Positions 15,856 through 23,083 of a stretch of 34,430 nt of DNA are shown here, piece by piece. The notes below the pieces were generated by a model, which was not told where the DNA came from, ran no database searches, and was given only the letters and a program-made list of their open reading frames with translations. Position 1 is the first letter of the stretch, and each line of letters begins with the position of its first letter. Location: the NCBI GenBank assembly GCA_031265345.1, contig JAISCU010000284.1, forward strand, positions 1 through 34,430, read 5' to 3'. Origin of the DNA: Bifidobacteriaceae bacterium (lineage in GTDB: Bacteria; Actinomycetota; Actinomycetes; Actinomycetales; WQXJ01). A program made the translations under genes and the position numbers.

Positions 15856-16091
15856 TGGCGGCCCTCGTCGATCAGTTCACGGATACTGACTCCATTCAGC
15901 CGGAGGCCTCGGCGGGCTTGGCGGAACTGCTCGACGATCTCAGCTGGCTGTCCGGGCGGTCGCGTCGCTGGCACCAACTGCGCGACTGCGGCGCCGTGGC
16001 GTGTGATCGTGATCGCTTGACCTGTCTCGACCTCATCCAAGAGCTGGGCAAAATGGGTCTTGGCCTCATAGGCTCCGACGCTTCTACTCAT
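15852..16091 (-). CDS. Phd/YefM-type antitoxin
   Basis: A 79-residue antitoxin. The N-terminus SVGAYEAKTHFAQLLDEVE and the following GQAITITRHGAAVAQLVPA are the classic Phd/YefM DNA-binding and dimerisation unit. The C-terminal part with SIRELIDEGRQ is the toxin-binding tail. It is first in the operon, with the PIN toxin overlapping its stop. A TAGTCT -10 box six bases before the ATG and the lack of a ribosome binding site point to a leaderless message. Confidence 0.9.
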   Translation of the reverse strand: MSRSVGAYEAKTHFAQLLDEVETGQAITITRHGAAVAQLVPATRPPGQPAEIVEQFRQARRGLRLNGVSIRELIDEGRQ

Positions 16092-16097
16092 GAGCTA

Positions 16098-16106
16098 AGA
16101 CTAGTC
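16098..16106 (-). promoter_or_regulatory. -10 box TAGTCT with palindrome, phd promoter
   Basis: On the minus strand TAGTCT (16098-16103) ends six bases before the antitoxin ATG at 16091. It overlaps the perfect palindrome GACTAGTC (16099-16106), a candidate operator half-site for Phd autorepression. Confidence 0.5.
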
Positions 16107-16215
16107 GCAGACCGGTCGATCCGCCAGGGCCACCACAAGCCGAGCTGAGCTCGCGCGCCGGGCCGAGCGGACGGCATCGTCCATCCCGGTGGCCGCTTTA
16201 TGACACCATAGGACG

Positions 16216-17787
16216 GTGGCGCGCGCGGACGGACGGCTCGGACATGATCTGCTGCCGGGTGAGAAGGGTCCCCAGGACGAATGCGGTGTGTTCGGGGTTT
16301 GGGCGCCGGGCGAGGAAGTCGCCAAGCTGGCCTATTTCGGGCTCTACGCGCTGCAGCACCGGGGGCAGGAGTCGGCCGGGATCGCCACCTCGAACGGGCG
16401 GCAAATCCTGGTCTACAAGGACATGGGGCTGGTGTCGCAGGTGTTCGACGAGGGCGCGCTCAACGCCCTGGCCGGCCACATCGCCGTGGGGCACACCCGC
16501 TACTCCACCACTGGCGGCTCGACCTGGGAGAACGCCCAACCGACCCTTGGGCCGACGGCCGGGGGGACGGTCGCGCTGGCGCACAACGGCAACCTCGCCA
16601 ACACCGGCGAACTGGCCCGCCGCCTGGCCGACCGCGACCCTCGGAGCGCCGCCAAGGCCTTCACCGACACCGCCGTGCTGACCGGGCTGCTGGCGGGAGA
16701 CCTGGACCACACGCTCGAGCAGACCGCGCTCGACTTGCTCAGGCAGGTGCGGGGCGCGTTCTCGCTCGTGTTCATGGATGAGGCAACGCTGTACGCGGCG
16801 CGCGACCCGTACGGGGTCCGGCCGCTGGCGTTGGGACGTCTGGAGAACGGTTGGGTGGTGGCGTCGGAGACGGCCGCCCTCGACATTGTCGGAGCCTCTT
16901 TGGTACGCGATGTGGCGCCTGGGGAACTGGTGGCGATCGACCAGGACGGTTTGCGATCGGTCCGGTTCGCCGAGCGGACCCCGGCCACCTGCCTGTTCGA
17001 GTACGTCTACCTGTCGCGCCCGGACAGCGTGCTGGAAGGCCGCTCGGTCAACGCGGCACGCCTCGAGATGGGGCGGACGCTGGCCCGCGAGCACCCGGTC
17101 GAGGCGGATCTGGTGATCCCGGTGCCTTCCTCGGGGACGCCCGCGGCGATCGGCTACGCGGCTGAGAGCCGGATCGAGTTCGCCCAGGGGCTGACCAAGA
17201 ACGCCTACGTGGGCCGCACCTTCATCGAACCGTCGCAGACCATCCGGCAGCTCGGCATCCGGCTGAAGCTCAATCCGCTGAGGGAAGTCATCAAGGACAA
17301 GCGCTTGATCGTGGTCGATGACTCGATTGTGCGCGGCAACACCCAGCGGGCGGTGGTGCGGATGCTGCGCGAGGCCGGGGCTCGCGAGGTCCATGTCCGA
17401 ATCTCCAGCCCGCCAGTGATGTGGCCGTGCTTCTACGGGATCGACTTCGCCACCCGGGCCGAACTGGTCGCAGCCGGGCTGACAGTGGAGGAGATCAAGC
17501 ACTCCATCGCCGCCGACACGCTGGGCTATATCTCGCTCGAAGGCTTGATCGCCGCGACCGGCCAGGCGCCCGCTGCCCTCTGCGCCGCATGTTTCACGGG
17601 CCAGTACCCCATCGACGTCCCGGTCGAGTCGCGGGTGTTGGGGAAATACCTCCTCGACGCACCGGGCCAAGCCCCGCCTGCCCAAGCCCTGGCCAGCGAC
17701 CCAGCACCGCCCCCCACTCACCGCCCCGACGGTCTGGCGGCCACGGCGTTGGCCTTCGGCGGCACGACAGCATTGGAGCATCCCTGA
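16216..17787 (+). CDS. purF: Amidophosphoribosyltransferase
   Basis: Catalyses the first committed step of purine synthesis, PRPP plus glutamine to phosphoribosylamine, in the cytoplasm; 523 residues. Cys23 in DECGVFGVW is the glutaminase nucleophile and would become N-terminal after propeptide removal. The class II glutamine amidotransferase domain is followed by the phosphoribosyltransferase PRPP loop RLIVVDDSIVRGNT. Cysteines in ATCLFEY, WPCFYG and LCAACFTG match the four ligands of the Bacillus-type [4Fe-4S] enzymes. The GTG start has a weak AGGACG site. The last 40 residues are an Ala/Pro-rich tail. Its stop overlaps purM by one base. Confidence 0.96.
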   Translation: MARADGRLGHDLLPGEKGPQDECGVFGVWAPGEEVAKLAYFGLYALQHRGQESAGIATSNGRQILVYKDMGLVSQVFDEGALNALAGHIAVGHTRYSTTGGSTWENAQPTLGPTAGGTVALAHNGNLANTGELARRLADRDPRSAAKAFTDTAVLTGLLAGDLDHTLEQTALDLLRQVRGAFSLVFMDEATLYAARDPYGVRPLALGRLENGWVVASETAALDIVGASLVRDVAPGELVAIDQDGLRSVRFAERTPATCLFEYVYLSRPDSVLEGRSVNAARLEMGRTLAREHPVEADLVIPVPSSGTPAAIGYAAESRIEFAQGLTKNAYVGRTFIEPSQTIRQLGIRLKLNPLREVIKDKRLIVVDDSIVRGNTQRAVVRMLREAGAREVHVRISSPPVMWPCFYGIDFATRAELVAAGLTVEEIKHSIAADTLGYISLEGLIAATGQAPAALCAACFTGQYPIDVPVESRVLGKYLLDAPGQAPPAQALASDPAPPPTHRPDGLAATALAFGGTTALEHP

Positions 17788-18914
17788 TGAGCCCTGACGC
17801 TTACGCCAGAGCCGGAGTCGATGTCGCGGCCGGCGACCGGGCGGTCGAGTTGATGCGGGCCTCGGTCAGATCGACCCTGGGGCCGGAGGCGTTGACCGGG
17901 CTGGGCGGATTCGCCGGCCTGTGGGACGCCGAGGCGTTGAAGGGCTACGACCATCCCGTCCTGGCGGCCTCGACCGATGGTGTGGGAACCAAATTGGTGA
18001 TCGCTCAGGCCATGGGCATCCACAACACCGTCGGTTTCGACCTGGTCGGGATGGTCGTGGACGATCTGGTGGTGACGGGGGCCAAGCCGCTGTTCATGAC
18101 GGACTACATCGCCACCGGCCAAGTGGACCCGGCGCGGATCGCGGCGCTGGTCTCCGGAATCGCGGCGGCTTGCGAGGCCACCGGCACGGCGCTGATCGGC
18201 GGCGAGACGGCCGAACACCCAGGCGTGCTGGGGCCGGATGAGTACGATCTGGCGGGCGCGGGCGTCGGCGTGGTGGAACGGTCCGCGATGCTCGGCCCCG
18301 AACGGGTGCGGCAGGGCGACGTGATCCTCGGATTGGCCTCCTCCGGCCTGCACTCCAACGGCTTCTCGCTGGTCCGGGCCGTCGTCAAGGACCTGGGTTG
18401 GGCCTGGGACCGGCCGGTCGCCGAGTTCGGGCGCAGCCTGGGCGAGGAACTGCTGGAGCCGACGCGGCTGTACGCGCGCTCGGTCTTGTCCTTGGCCGAC
18501 CGGCTGGGCCCCGACCTGCACGCTCTGGCCCACATCACCGGTGGCGGGCTGGCGGCTAATTTGGCACGGACGCTCCCGCCGAAGTTCGGCGCGGTGGTGT
18601 CGCGCGCCGCATGGCCGGTGCCGCCTGTGTTCCAGGTGCTGCACAGCGCTGGCCAGGTCTCTTGGGCCGACCTCGAGTCCGCCCTCAACTTGGGGATCGG
18701 CATGGTGGCGGTGGTGTCCGAGCCGTGCCTGTCCGAAGCCCAGGCCGCCCTGGCCGCCGCCGGCGAGCAGGCCGTGCCGATCGGCCGGGTCGCGCTGCTG
18801 GCCGATGTCCAGTCCGAAGCGACCGACCGTGGCGCCTCGCCTGGCGATCTGACCTGCGGCACCAAAGGCGTCGAGGGCGGGACCGTCCTGCTGATCGACG
18901 GGTATCACGCCTGA
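17787..18914 (+). CDS. purM: Phosphoribosylformylglycinamidine cyclo-ligase (AIR synthetase)
   Basis: Fifth step of purine synthesis: ATP-dependent ring closure of FGAM to AIR. The 375 residues are slightly longer than usual. Landmarks are the N-terminal AYARAGVDVAAGDRAVELM, the nucleotide/substrate motif STDGVGTKLVIAQ, FDLVGMVVDDLVVTGAKPLF, the GGETAEHPG loop, LASSGLHSNGFSLVR and HITGGGLAANLAR. ATG 17787 shares a base with the purF stop, so the two are one translational unit. The C-terminus carries an extra 30 residues or so (SEATDRGASPGDLTCG) beyond the family core. Confidence 0.96.
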   Translation: MSPDAYARAGVDVAAGDRAVELMRASVRSTLGPEALTGLGGFAGLWDAEALKGYDHPVLAASTDGVGTKLVIAQAMGIHNTVGFDLVGMVVDDLVVTGAKPLFMTDYIATGQVDPARIAALVSGIAAACEATGTALIGGETAEHPGVLGPDEYDLAGAGVGVVERSAMLGPERVRQGDVILGLASSGLHSNGFSLVRAVVKDLGWAWDRPVAEFGRSLGEELLEPTRLYARSVLSLADRLGPDLHALAHITGGGLAANLARTLPPKFGAVVSRAAWPVPPVFQVLHSAGQVSWADLESALNLGIGMVAVVSEPCLSEAQAALAAAGEQAVPIGRVALLADVQSEATDRGASPGDLTCGTKGVEGGTVLLIDGYHA

Positions 18915-19259
18915 CCGCCGACCGCTGAGCGCGCCCGGGTCCCCACCTCTCCCCGAGGTTCAATGCTGTCGTCCGATGCGTGCCGCGGCCAGGCGCGCAC
19001 CGTCAGCGTGCGCGCCGCCGTTGTTCCCGCCAGCCGCCCAGTGTCCAGCCGGATGCGTGGTTGGACATCGGTCTGGATGCGTAGCCGTATGCCTGGAGGC
19101 GGAGCAAGGGGGAATCGTTCGGCTCACAGCGAACGGGCCGACGGATAACACGCCCGAATCGCACCGCCTCGGCGGGGCTGACTCGACTTGGCCCGTATCG
19201 ATCTTGTAACGTAGGCACATACGATCATGCCGACCAGATAGCGCGAGGGGGTCACGTAC
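18915..19259. other. Intergenic region upstream of DUF3073
   Basis: No gene is supported; open frames on both strands are Arg/Ala/Pro-rich and lack ribosome binding sites. The 3' part (about 19185-19245) is AT-richer and must hold the DUF3073 promoter; TAACGT at 19207 is a possible -10 but no matched -35 box is seen. No strong terminator follows purM. Confidence 0.4.
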
Positions 19260-19457
19260 ATGGGGCGGGGCCGTCAGAAGGCAAAGCAAACCAAGGTCGC
19301 TCGTAAGCTCAAGTACTACACTCCGGACACGGATTACCGCGCTCTCGAGCGTGAGTTGAGCGGAGCGTCTGGTGCTGACTTAGAGGACGATCCTTACGCG
19401 GAATACGCCGCCCGCTACGCCGCCGAAGAGGAAGGCTCGAGCGAGGGCGAGACCTGA
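19260..19457 (+). CDS. DUF3073 family protein
   Basis: A 65-residue highly charged protein conserved in actinobacteria. The opening MGRGRQKAKQTKVARKLKY followed by YTPDTDYRALERELSG is diagnostic, and the acidic tail (EDDPYAEYAARYAAEEEG) is typical. Its function is unknown; it is commonly found just downstream of purM, as here. The ATG has GAGGGGG nine bases upstream. The separate promoter region suggests it is transcribed independently. Confidence 0.9.
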   Translation: MGRGRQKAKQTKVARKLKYYTPDTDYRALERELSGASGADLEDDPYAEYAARYAAEEEGSSEGET

Positions 19458-19525
19458 CGTTCGAGTCCGCCCACGGCGGCGCCGCGGGCGCGCCAGGTGG
19501 CACCAGCGGCAACGGAGGTTAGCGA

Positions 19526-20404
19526 ATGCAATTGGGAATGATCGGCCTGGGCCGGATGGGCGGCAACATGGCTGCTCGGCTGCGCCAGGCCGGTATCGAC
19601 GTGGTGGGATACGACCAGTCCGCCGAATCCGGGCGCGACGCCGCCTCCCTGGCCGAGTTGGCGGCGGCGCTCGAGCCGCCACGGACGGTCTGGACGATGG
19701 TGCCCTCGGGCGGCCCCACGGCATCGGTCATAGCTGCGCTCGCCGACCTGTTGGAACCTGGCGACCTGGTCGTGGACGGCGGCAACTCTCCTTATCTGGA
19801 CGACCAAGCCCATGCCTCCGCCCTCGCCGCGCGCGGGATCGGTTTCGTGGACGTGGGCGTGTCCGGCGGGGTGTGGGGGATCTCGGAGGGCTACGCCCTG
19901 ATGGTGGGCGGCTCCGAGGAGGCCTACGCGCGGCTGCTGCCCGTCCTCGAGGCGCTGAAGCCGCCCGGCGAGGACGGGTTGGCGCACGCCGGGCCGGTGG
20001 GCGCCGGGCATTTCACCAAGATGGTGCACAACGGCATCGAGTACGGCATGATGCAGGCGCTGGGGGAGGGCTATGGGCTCATGGAGGCCTCGCCGCTGGT
20101 TCCCGATCCCGATGCCGTGGTCCGCTCTTGGCGCGCCGGCACCGTGATCCGCTCGTGGCTGCTGGACCTGCTCGCCAGGGCCGTCGAGGCCGACCCGTCG
20201 TTGGCGTCGTTGGCCCCGCGGGCGGACGAATCGGGCGAGGCCCGCTGGATGGTGGCCGCCGCCCTCGAACTCGGCGTGCCCTTGCCCGCGACGGCCGCCG
20301 CACTCTACGCTCGCCAGACTTCCAAAGGCGGGGACGATGCCGCCATGCGAGCGGTAGCAGCGCTACGAGCCCAATTCGGCGGTCATCCCGTCACCAATCA
20401 GTGA
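19526..20404 (+). CDS. gnd: 6-phosphogluconate dehydrogenase, short type
   Basis: Oxidative decarboxylation of 6-phosphogluconate to ribulose 5-phosphate in the pentose phosphate pathway. At 292 residues it belongs to the short (YqeC/GndA-like) class, not the 470-residue form. Seen: Rossmann motif MIGLGRMGGNMAARLRQAG, VDGGNS, the substrate motif DVGVSGGVWGISEGYALMVG, and the catalytic GAGHFTKMVHNGIEYGMMQA with Lys and Asn. A strong GGAGG site lies eight bases before the ATG. Cofactor preference cannot be settled by eye. Confidence 0.95.
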   Translation: MQLGMIGLGRMGGNMAARLRQAGIDVVGYDQSAESGRDAASLAELAAALEPPRTVWTMVPSGGPTASVIAALADLLEPGDLVVDGGNSPYLDDQAHASALAARGIGFVDVGVSGGVWGISEGYALMVGGSEEAYARLLPVLEALKPPGEDGLAHAGPVGAGHFTKMVHNGIEYGMMQALGEGYGLMEASPLVPDPDAVVRSWRAGTVIRSWLLDLLARAVEADPSLASLAPRADESGEARWMVAAALELGVPLPATAAALYARQTSKGGDDAAMRAVAALRAQFGGHPVTNQ

Positions 20405-20469
20405 CCAGCTGGCCGCGGATTGTGTTGGCGCCATGTCGGAGGGCGCCGGACCGAGCCATAATGGAGGGC

Positions 20470-21120
20470 ATGATCGAGGGTCTGGCCGGTTTGAACGCGT
20501 CTGGGCGGGGCTGCTACGACGCGACCCGCGCCGCAGCGCTCTCCGGAGTGCCTAAGAGCACCGTTTACGACTGGGCGCGCAAAGGCGTTGTGGTCCCGTC
20601 CGTCTCGCCATCCAAAGAGAAGCTCTGGTCGTACCAAGACCTGCTGGCGCTCCGGGCCGTCCACTGGCTCCGAATTCACAAGGAGGAGGACCACATACCG
20701 GCAAGTCCGATGGCTGAAGTCCGGCGTGTCCTGAGCGAAATCGTTCAATCGGGAGTGGACCCTTGGGCCGACTCGGGTCCGCGAGTCAGGGTGGATCGGG
20801 GCGGGCGCATCTTCGTTGCCCGCGAGAGCGACTTCCAGACGGATGCGTACGGGCAAGGAGCGTGGGACCTGGGGGATCAAGTGGGCCTGATGGAACGCAT
20901 CGGGGAGAGCCCTGGGTTGATCAGGCCCTCCGAGTTCGTCAGGATCAATCCTTCGCGCCTCAGCGGCGAGCCCTTCCTGGTCGGGACCCGCATAGGGACG
21001 CTGGCTCTTGCCGGTCTCGCGGAGGATGGCTACAGCGCCAGGCAGATCGCGCAACTCTACGACATGCCGATTGAGAGGGTCACTGACGCGCTCGATTACG
21101 AAATGGCGCTCGCGGCATGA
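20470..21120 (+). CDS. HTH/DUF433 antitoxin (VapB45-like)
   Basis: A 216-residue protein with an N-terminal MerR-like helix-turn-helix (CYDATRAAALSGVPKSTVYD, then WSYQDLLALRAVHWLR) and a C-terminal DUF433 domain (FLVGTRIGTLALAGLAEDGY, ARQIAQLYDMPIERVTDALD). This layout and the PIN-like partner overlapping its stop resemble the VapB45-VapC45 pair (Rv2018-Rv2019) of Mycobacterium tuberculosis. CATAAT (20457-20462) seven bases before ATG 20470 suggests a leaderless message. ATG 20461 is an in-frame alternative adding three residues. Confidence 0.82.
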   Translation: MIEGLAGLNASGRGCYDATRAAALSGVPKSTVYDWARKGVVVPSVSPSKEKLWSYQDLLALRAVHWLRIHKEEDHIPASPMAEVRRVLSEIVQSGVDPWADSGPRVRVDRGGRIFVARESDFQTDAYGQGAWDLGDQVGLMERIGESPGLIRPSEFVRINPSRLSGEPFLVGTRIGTLALAGLAEDGYSARQIAQLYDMPIERVTDALDYEMALAA

Positions 21121-21614
21121 AGTTCCGCGTCGCTCTGGATCAGAACTTCCCGACCAACCTGGTCTCGAGCATCGAGGGGGCCGTGCCCCAGACCATTGAA
21201 CTCCGAAGCGTCTGGGCCATCGATCCGAAGCTCTCCGACATGGGGGATCGGCAGTTGATTCTGTCGCTGCACAGCATCGGTTTTGACGCGCTCGTCTCCC
21301 AAGACGCCCGAATACTGCAGACCCCCGAGCACCTGGCCGCGTTGCTGGCCACCAAGATCGGCTTCGTCTGCGTGCGGAATGCCGCCAACAGTTCCATCAA
21401 GGCCACAGGGGCTTTGCTCCTGGAATTGTCCAGGCTGCCTCGGGTTTTCCAGGAACGCGGGCGAAGGGTGCTTGATCTGCATTTCGAGTCGCGCAGACCG
21501 AGAGACGCATGGCATTACATGGAGAAGATCGCCAAGCGGTCAGGCACTGAAGCGAGGAAGCTGTACGCCCAGTTCAAGCCGACCGCCGAGGAGCTCCGGC
21601 TGGCTGGTAGCTGA
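21117..21614 (+). CDS. PIN-like toxin (VapC45-like)
   Basis: A 165-residue protein starting within the stop of the DUF433 antitoxin (ATGA). The opening MKFRVALDQNFPTNLVSSIE has the Asp8-based start of the Mut7-C/PIN-like nuclease group, and FDALVSQDARILQTPEHLAA supplies the second acidic pair (SQDARI). Length and partner match VapC45-type toxins rather than classical VapC. It should be a ribonuclease held by the upstream protein. The C-terminal basic helix region (AKRSGTEARKLYAQFKPTAE) lies beyond the core. Confidence 0.8.
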   Translation: MKFRVALDQNFPTNLVSSIEGAVPQTIELRSVWAIDPKLSDMGDRQLILSLHSIGFDALVSQDARILQTPEHLAALLATKIGFVCVRNAANSSIKATGALLLELSRLPRVFQERGRRVLDLHFESRRPRDAWHYMEKIAKRSGTEARKLYAQFKPTAEELRLAGS

Positions 21615-21660
21615 CCGGTCTTGGCCCAAGACCCCCGGGATCGGGCTCAGGAAGTGCAGC

Positions 21661-21693
21661 GGCCCCGCAGGGACTGGGGTCTCCCACGGGGCC
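21661..21693 (-). terminator. Hairpin downstream of tRNA-Phe
   Basis: GGCCCCG (21661-21667) pairs with CGGGGCC (21687-21693), with further pairing inside. It lies just past the 3' end of tRNA-Phe in the direction of transcription. No T-run follows, which is common in high-GC actinobacteria. Confidence 0.45.
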
Positions 21694-21698
21694 GGCAG

Positions 21699-21771
21699 TG
21701 GCTCGAACCGGCATCGATCCGGTGACCTTCCGCTTTTCAGGCGGACGCTCTCCCAACTGAGCTATCGAGCC
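21699..21771 (-). tRNA. tRNA-Phe (GAA)
   Basis: Minus-strand cloverleaf: acceptor GGCTCGA pairs with TCGAGCC, D arm GCTC...GAGC, anticodon stem TCCGC/GCGGA closing the loop CTGAAAA with anticodon GAA, and T stem ACCGG/CCGGT. The discriminator base is A and CCA is not encoded. The T loop reads ATCGATG, so position 54 is A instead of T, a small oddity. Confidence 0.93.
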
Positions 21772-21866
21772 TCGGGTGGTGGACGCGATGGCTGGGCACC
21801 GCCCCTAAGCGGTGCTCCAGTTCTCATGGTTCTGAGCCGGTCGATGACCGGCCCGAACGTTGTCCG

Positions 21867-21940
21867 CGACCCCGACGGGACTTGAACCCGCGACCTCCGC
21901 CGTGACAGGGCGGCGCGCTAACCAACTGCGCCACGGGGCC
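21867..21940 (-). tRNA. tRNA-Asp (GTC)
   Basis: Minus-strand cloverleaf of 74 bases: acceptor GGCCCCG with CGGGGTC, D arm GCGC...GCGC, anticodon stem CGCC/GGCG around CTGTCAC with anticodon GTC, and T loop TTCAAGT. The discriminator is G and CCA is not encoded. It is 95 bases upstream of tRNA-Phe and likely co-transcribed; an adjacent tRNA-Glu, often in this cluster, is not in the window. Confidence 0.95.
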
Positions 21941-22253
21941 TTGAACGCGCGAAAAGCACGCGGTCTAAAAGCATGCCATTTCGTCAGCCCGCTGTCCAAT
22001 CGCCGGTGGATCAGTCCCGGCCCGATGGGTCCAAATCGCGCAGGCATCGGGGCGGATCGGGGTCCGCTTGCCGCCATCAGGGCCCAAAATCGCAAAAAGT
22101 GTACCCATTTGGGGGACGCGAAAGGGCCTACTTATTGGTTTGAATAGATGAGTTGGGCGGATCGCGGCCAAGGGGACCGCATTGCCGCCCAAGCTAGCGG
22201 GAGTCGGCACGCAGCTCACTCTCGCTAGCCATGTGCTGAATTCGGCACTAGGT
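21941..22253. other. Intergenic region between tRNA genes and pncA
   Basis: It should contain the promoter of the minus-strand tRNA pair. Bases around 22095-22150 are distinctly AT-richer than the surroundings. No gene or clear promoter pair is assigned. Confidence 0.35.
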
Positions 22254-22307
22254 GTCGCGCCAGCAGGGGGGCCGGAGGGCTCTAAGACCACCCCCTGTTG
22301 GTGCGAC
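22254..22307. terminator. 17-bp hairpin after pncA
   Basis: Bases 22254-22270 and 22291-22307 form a 17-bp stem with two G-U type pairs and a 20-base loop. It starts nine bases after the pncA stop codon (minus strand) and is probably its terminator, although no T-run follows. Confidence 0.6.
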
Positions 22308-22315
22308 TTCCCCCG

Positions 22316-22891
22316 TCAAACGCCCGCGACCAATTCGACGCCACCGGCTTGGAGGCGCTGCCGCGCAGCGGCGCCGAGTTCCGGCGACACCGGCTCGGTC
22401 AAGTCCGTCAAGACGCGGGCCGCGAAACCCTCTTTGACGGCATCGAGCGCGGTTTCGGCGACACAATGCGATTCGGCCAGGCCGACCACGTCTACCCTGG
22501 CCACCCCGGCGCCACGTAGGATTTCGGCCAAACCCTGGCCGGCGGCATCGGCCCCCTCAAAGCCTGAATAGGCGGCGGCGTGCTGGCCCTTCTTGATGGC
22601 CACGTCCGCGTTGAGGTCCGCCAAAGCGGGATGGAGCTCCGCGTTCGGCGTCCCGGCCACACCGTGCGGGGGCCAGGTGTCCACGAAGTCGGGGCTGTCG
22701 GAGAAGTGCGCACCCGGATCGATGTGCCAGTCCTGGGTCGTCACGATCAGCGCGTAGTCGGCGCGGTGGGAGGCGACATAATCGGCGATCCGCGCGGCCA
22801 CCGCGTTGCCTCCCGCGACCGCCAGCTCGCCGCCCTCGCAGAAGGTCGGTTGGACATCGACGATGATCAATGCGGGGGCAGCGGCACTCAT
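22316..22891 (-). CDS. pncA: Nicotinamidase (isochorismatase family)
   Basis: Hydrolyses nicotinamide to nicotinate for NAD salvage. The 191-residue protein has the family triad: Asp in ALIIVDVQPTF, Lys in VAIKKGQHA and the nucleophile Cys in GLAESHCVAETALDA. The metal-binding set appears as TTQDWHIDPGAHF. Length suits PncA. I chose ATG 22891, six bases after the -10 box TACGCT and giving the usual short N-terminus. GTG 22915 would add eight residues. Related cysteine hydrolases cannot be fully excluded, but the lysine and metal motifs favour nicotinamidase. Confidence 0.9.
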   Translation of the reverse strand: MSAAAPALIIVDVQPTFCEGGELAVAGGNAVAARIADYVASHRADYALIVTTQDWHIDPGAHFSDSPDFVDTWPPHGVAGTPNAELHPALADLNADVAIKKGQHAAAYSGFEGADAAGQGLAEILRGAGVARVDVVGLAESHCVAETALDAVKEGFAARVLTDLTEPVSPELGAAARQRLQAGGVELVAGV

Positions 22892-22897
22892 AGACAA

Positions 22898-22903
22898 AGC
22901 GTA
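22898..22903 (-). promoter_or_regulatory. -10 box TACGCT, leaderless pncA promoter
   Basis: TACGCT on the minus strand ends six bases before ATG 22891, with no ribosome binding site between, matching the geometry of other genes in this window. Confidence 0.45.
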
Positions 22904-23083
22904 CGCCGGGGCCACCTCGCCGGAGCGGGCAAATGCGTAAAGGTGCTTTGAGAATCTGCCGTCTGGGGCCGCTGGTCAAGGGCGTGGCGGCCGCCAGGTT
23001 AGGCTGGCACGCGGATGCCGCGCCGCGCGCCTTGGTCGCGCTTTGGGCGTGGCTGGATCGTCGTTTGCCGAGGAGGAGATTTC

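Noticed and set aside
18960..19289. Small genes on either strand between purM and DUF3073
   Set aside because: No ribosome binding site, Arg/Ala/Pro-rich translations, no recognisable motif.
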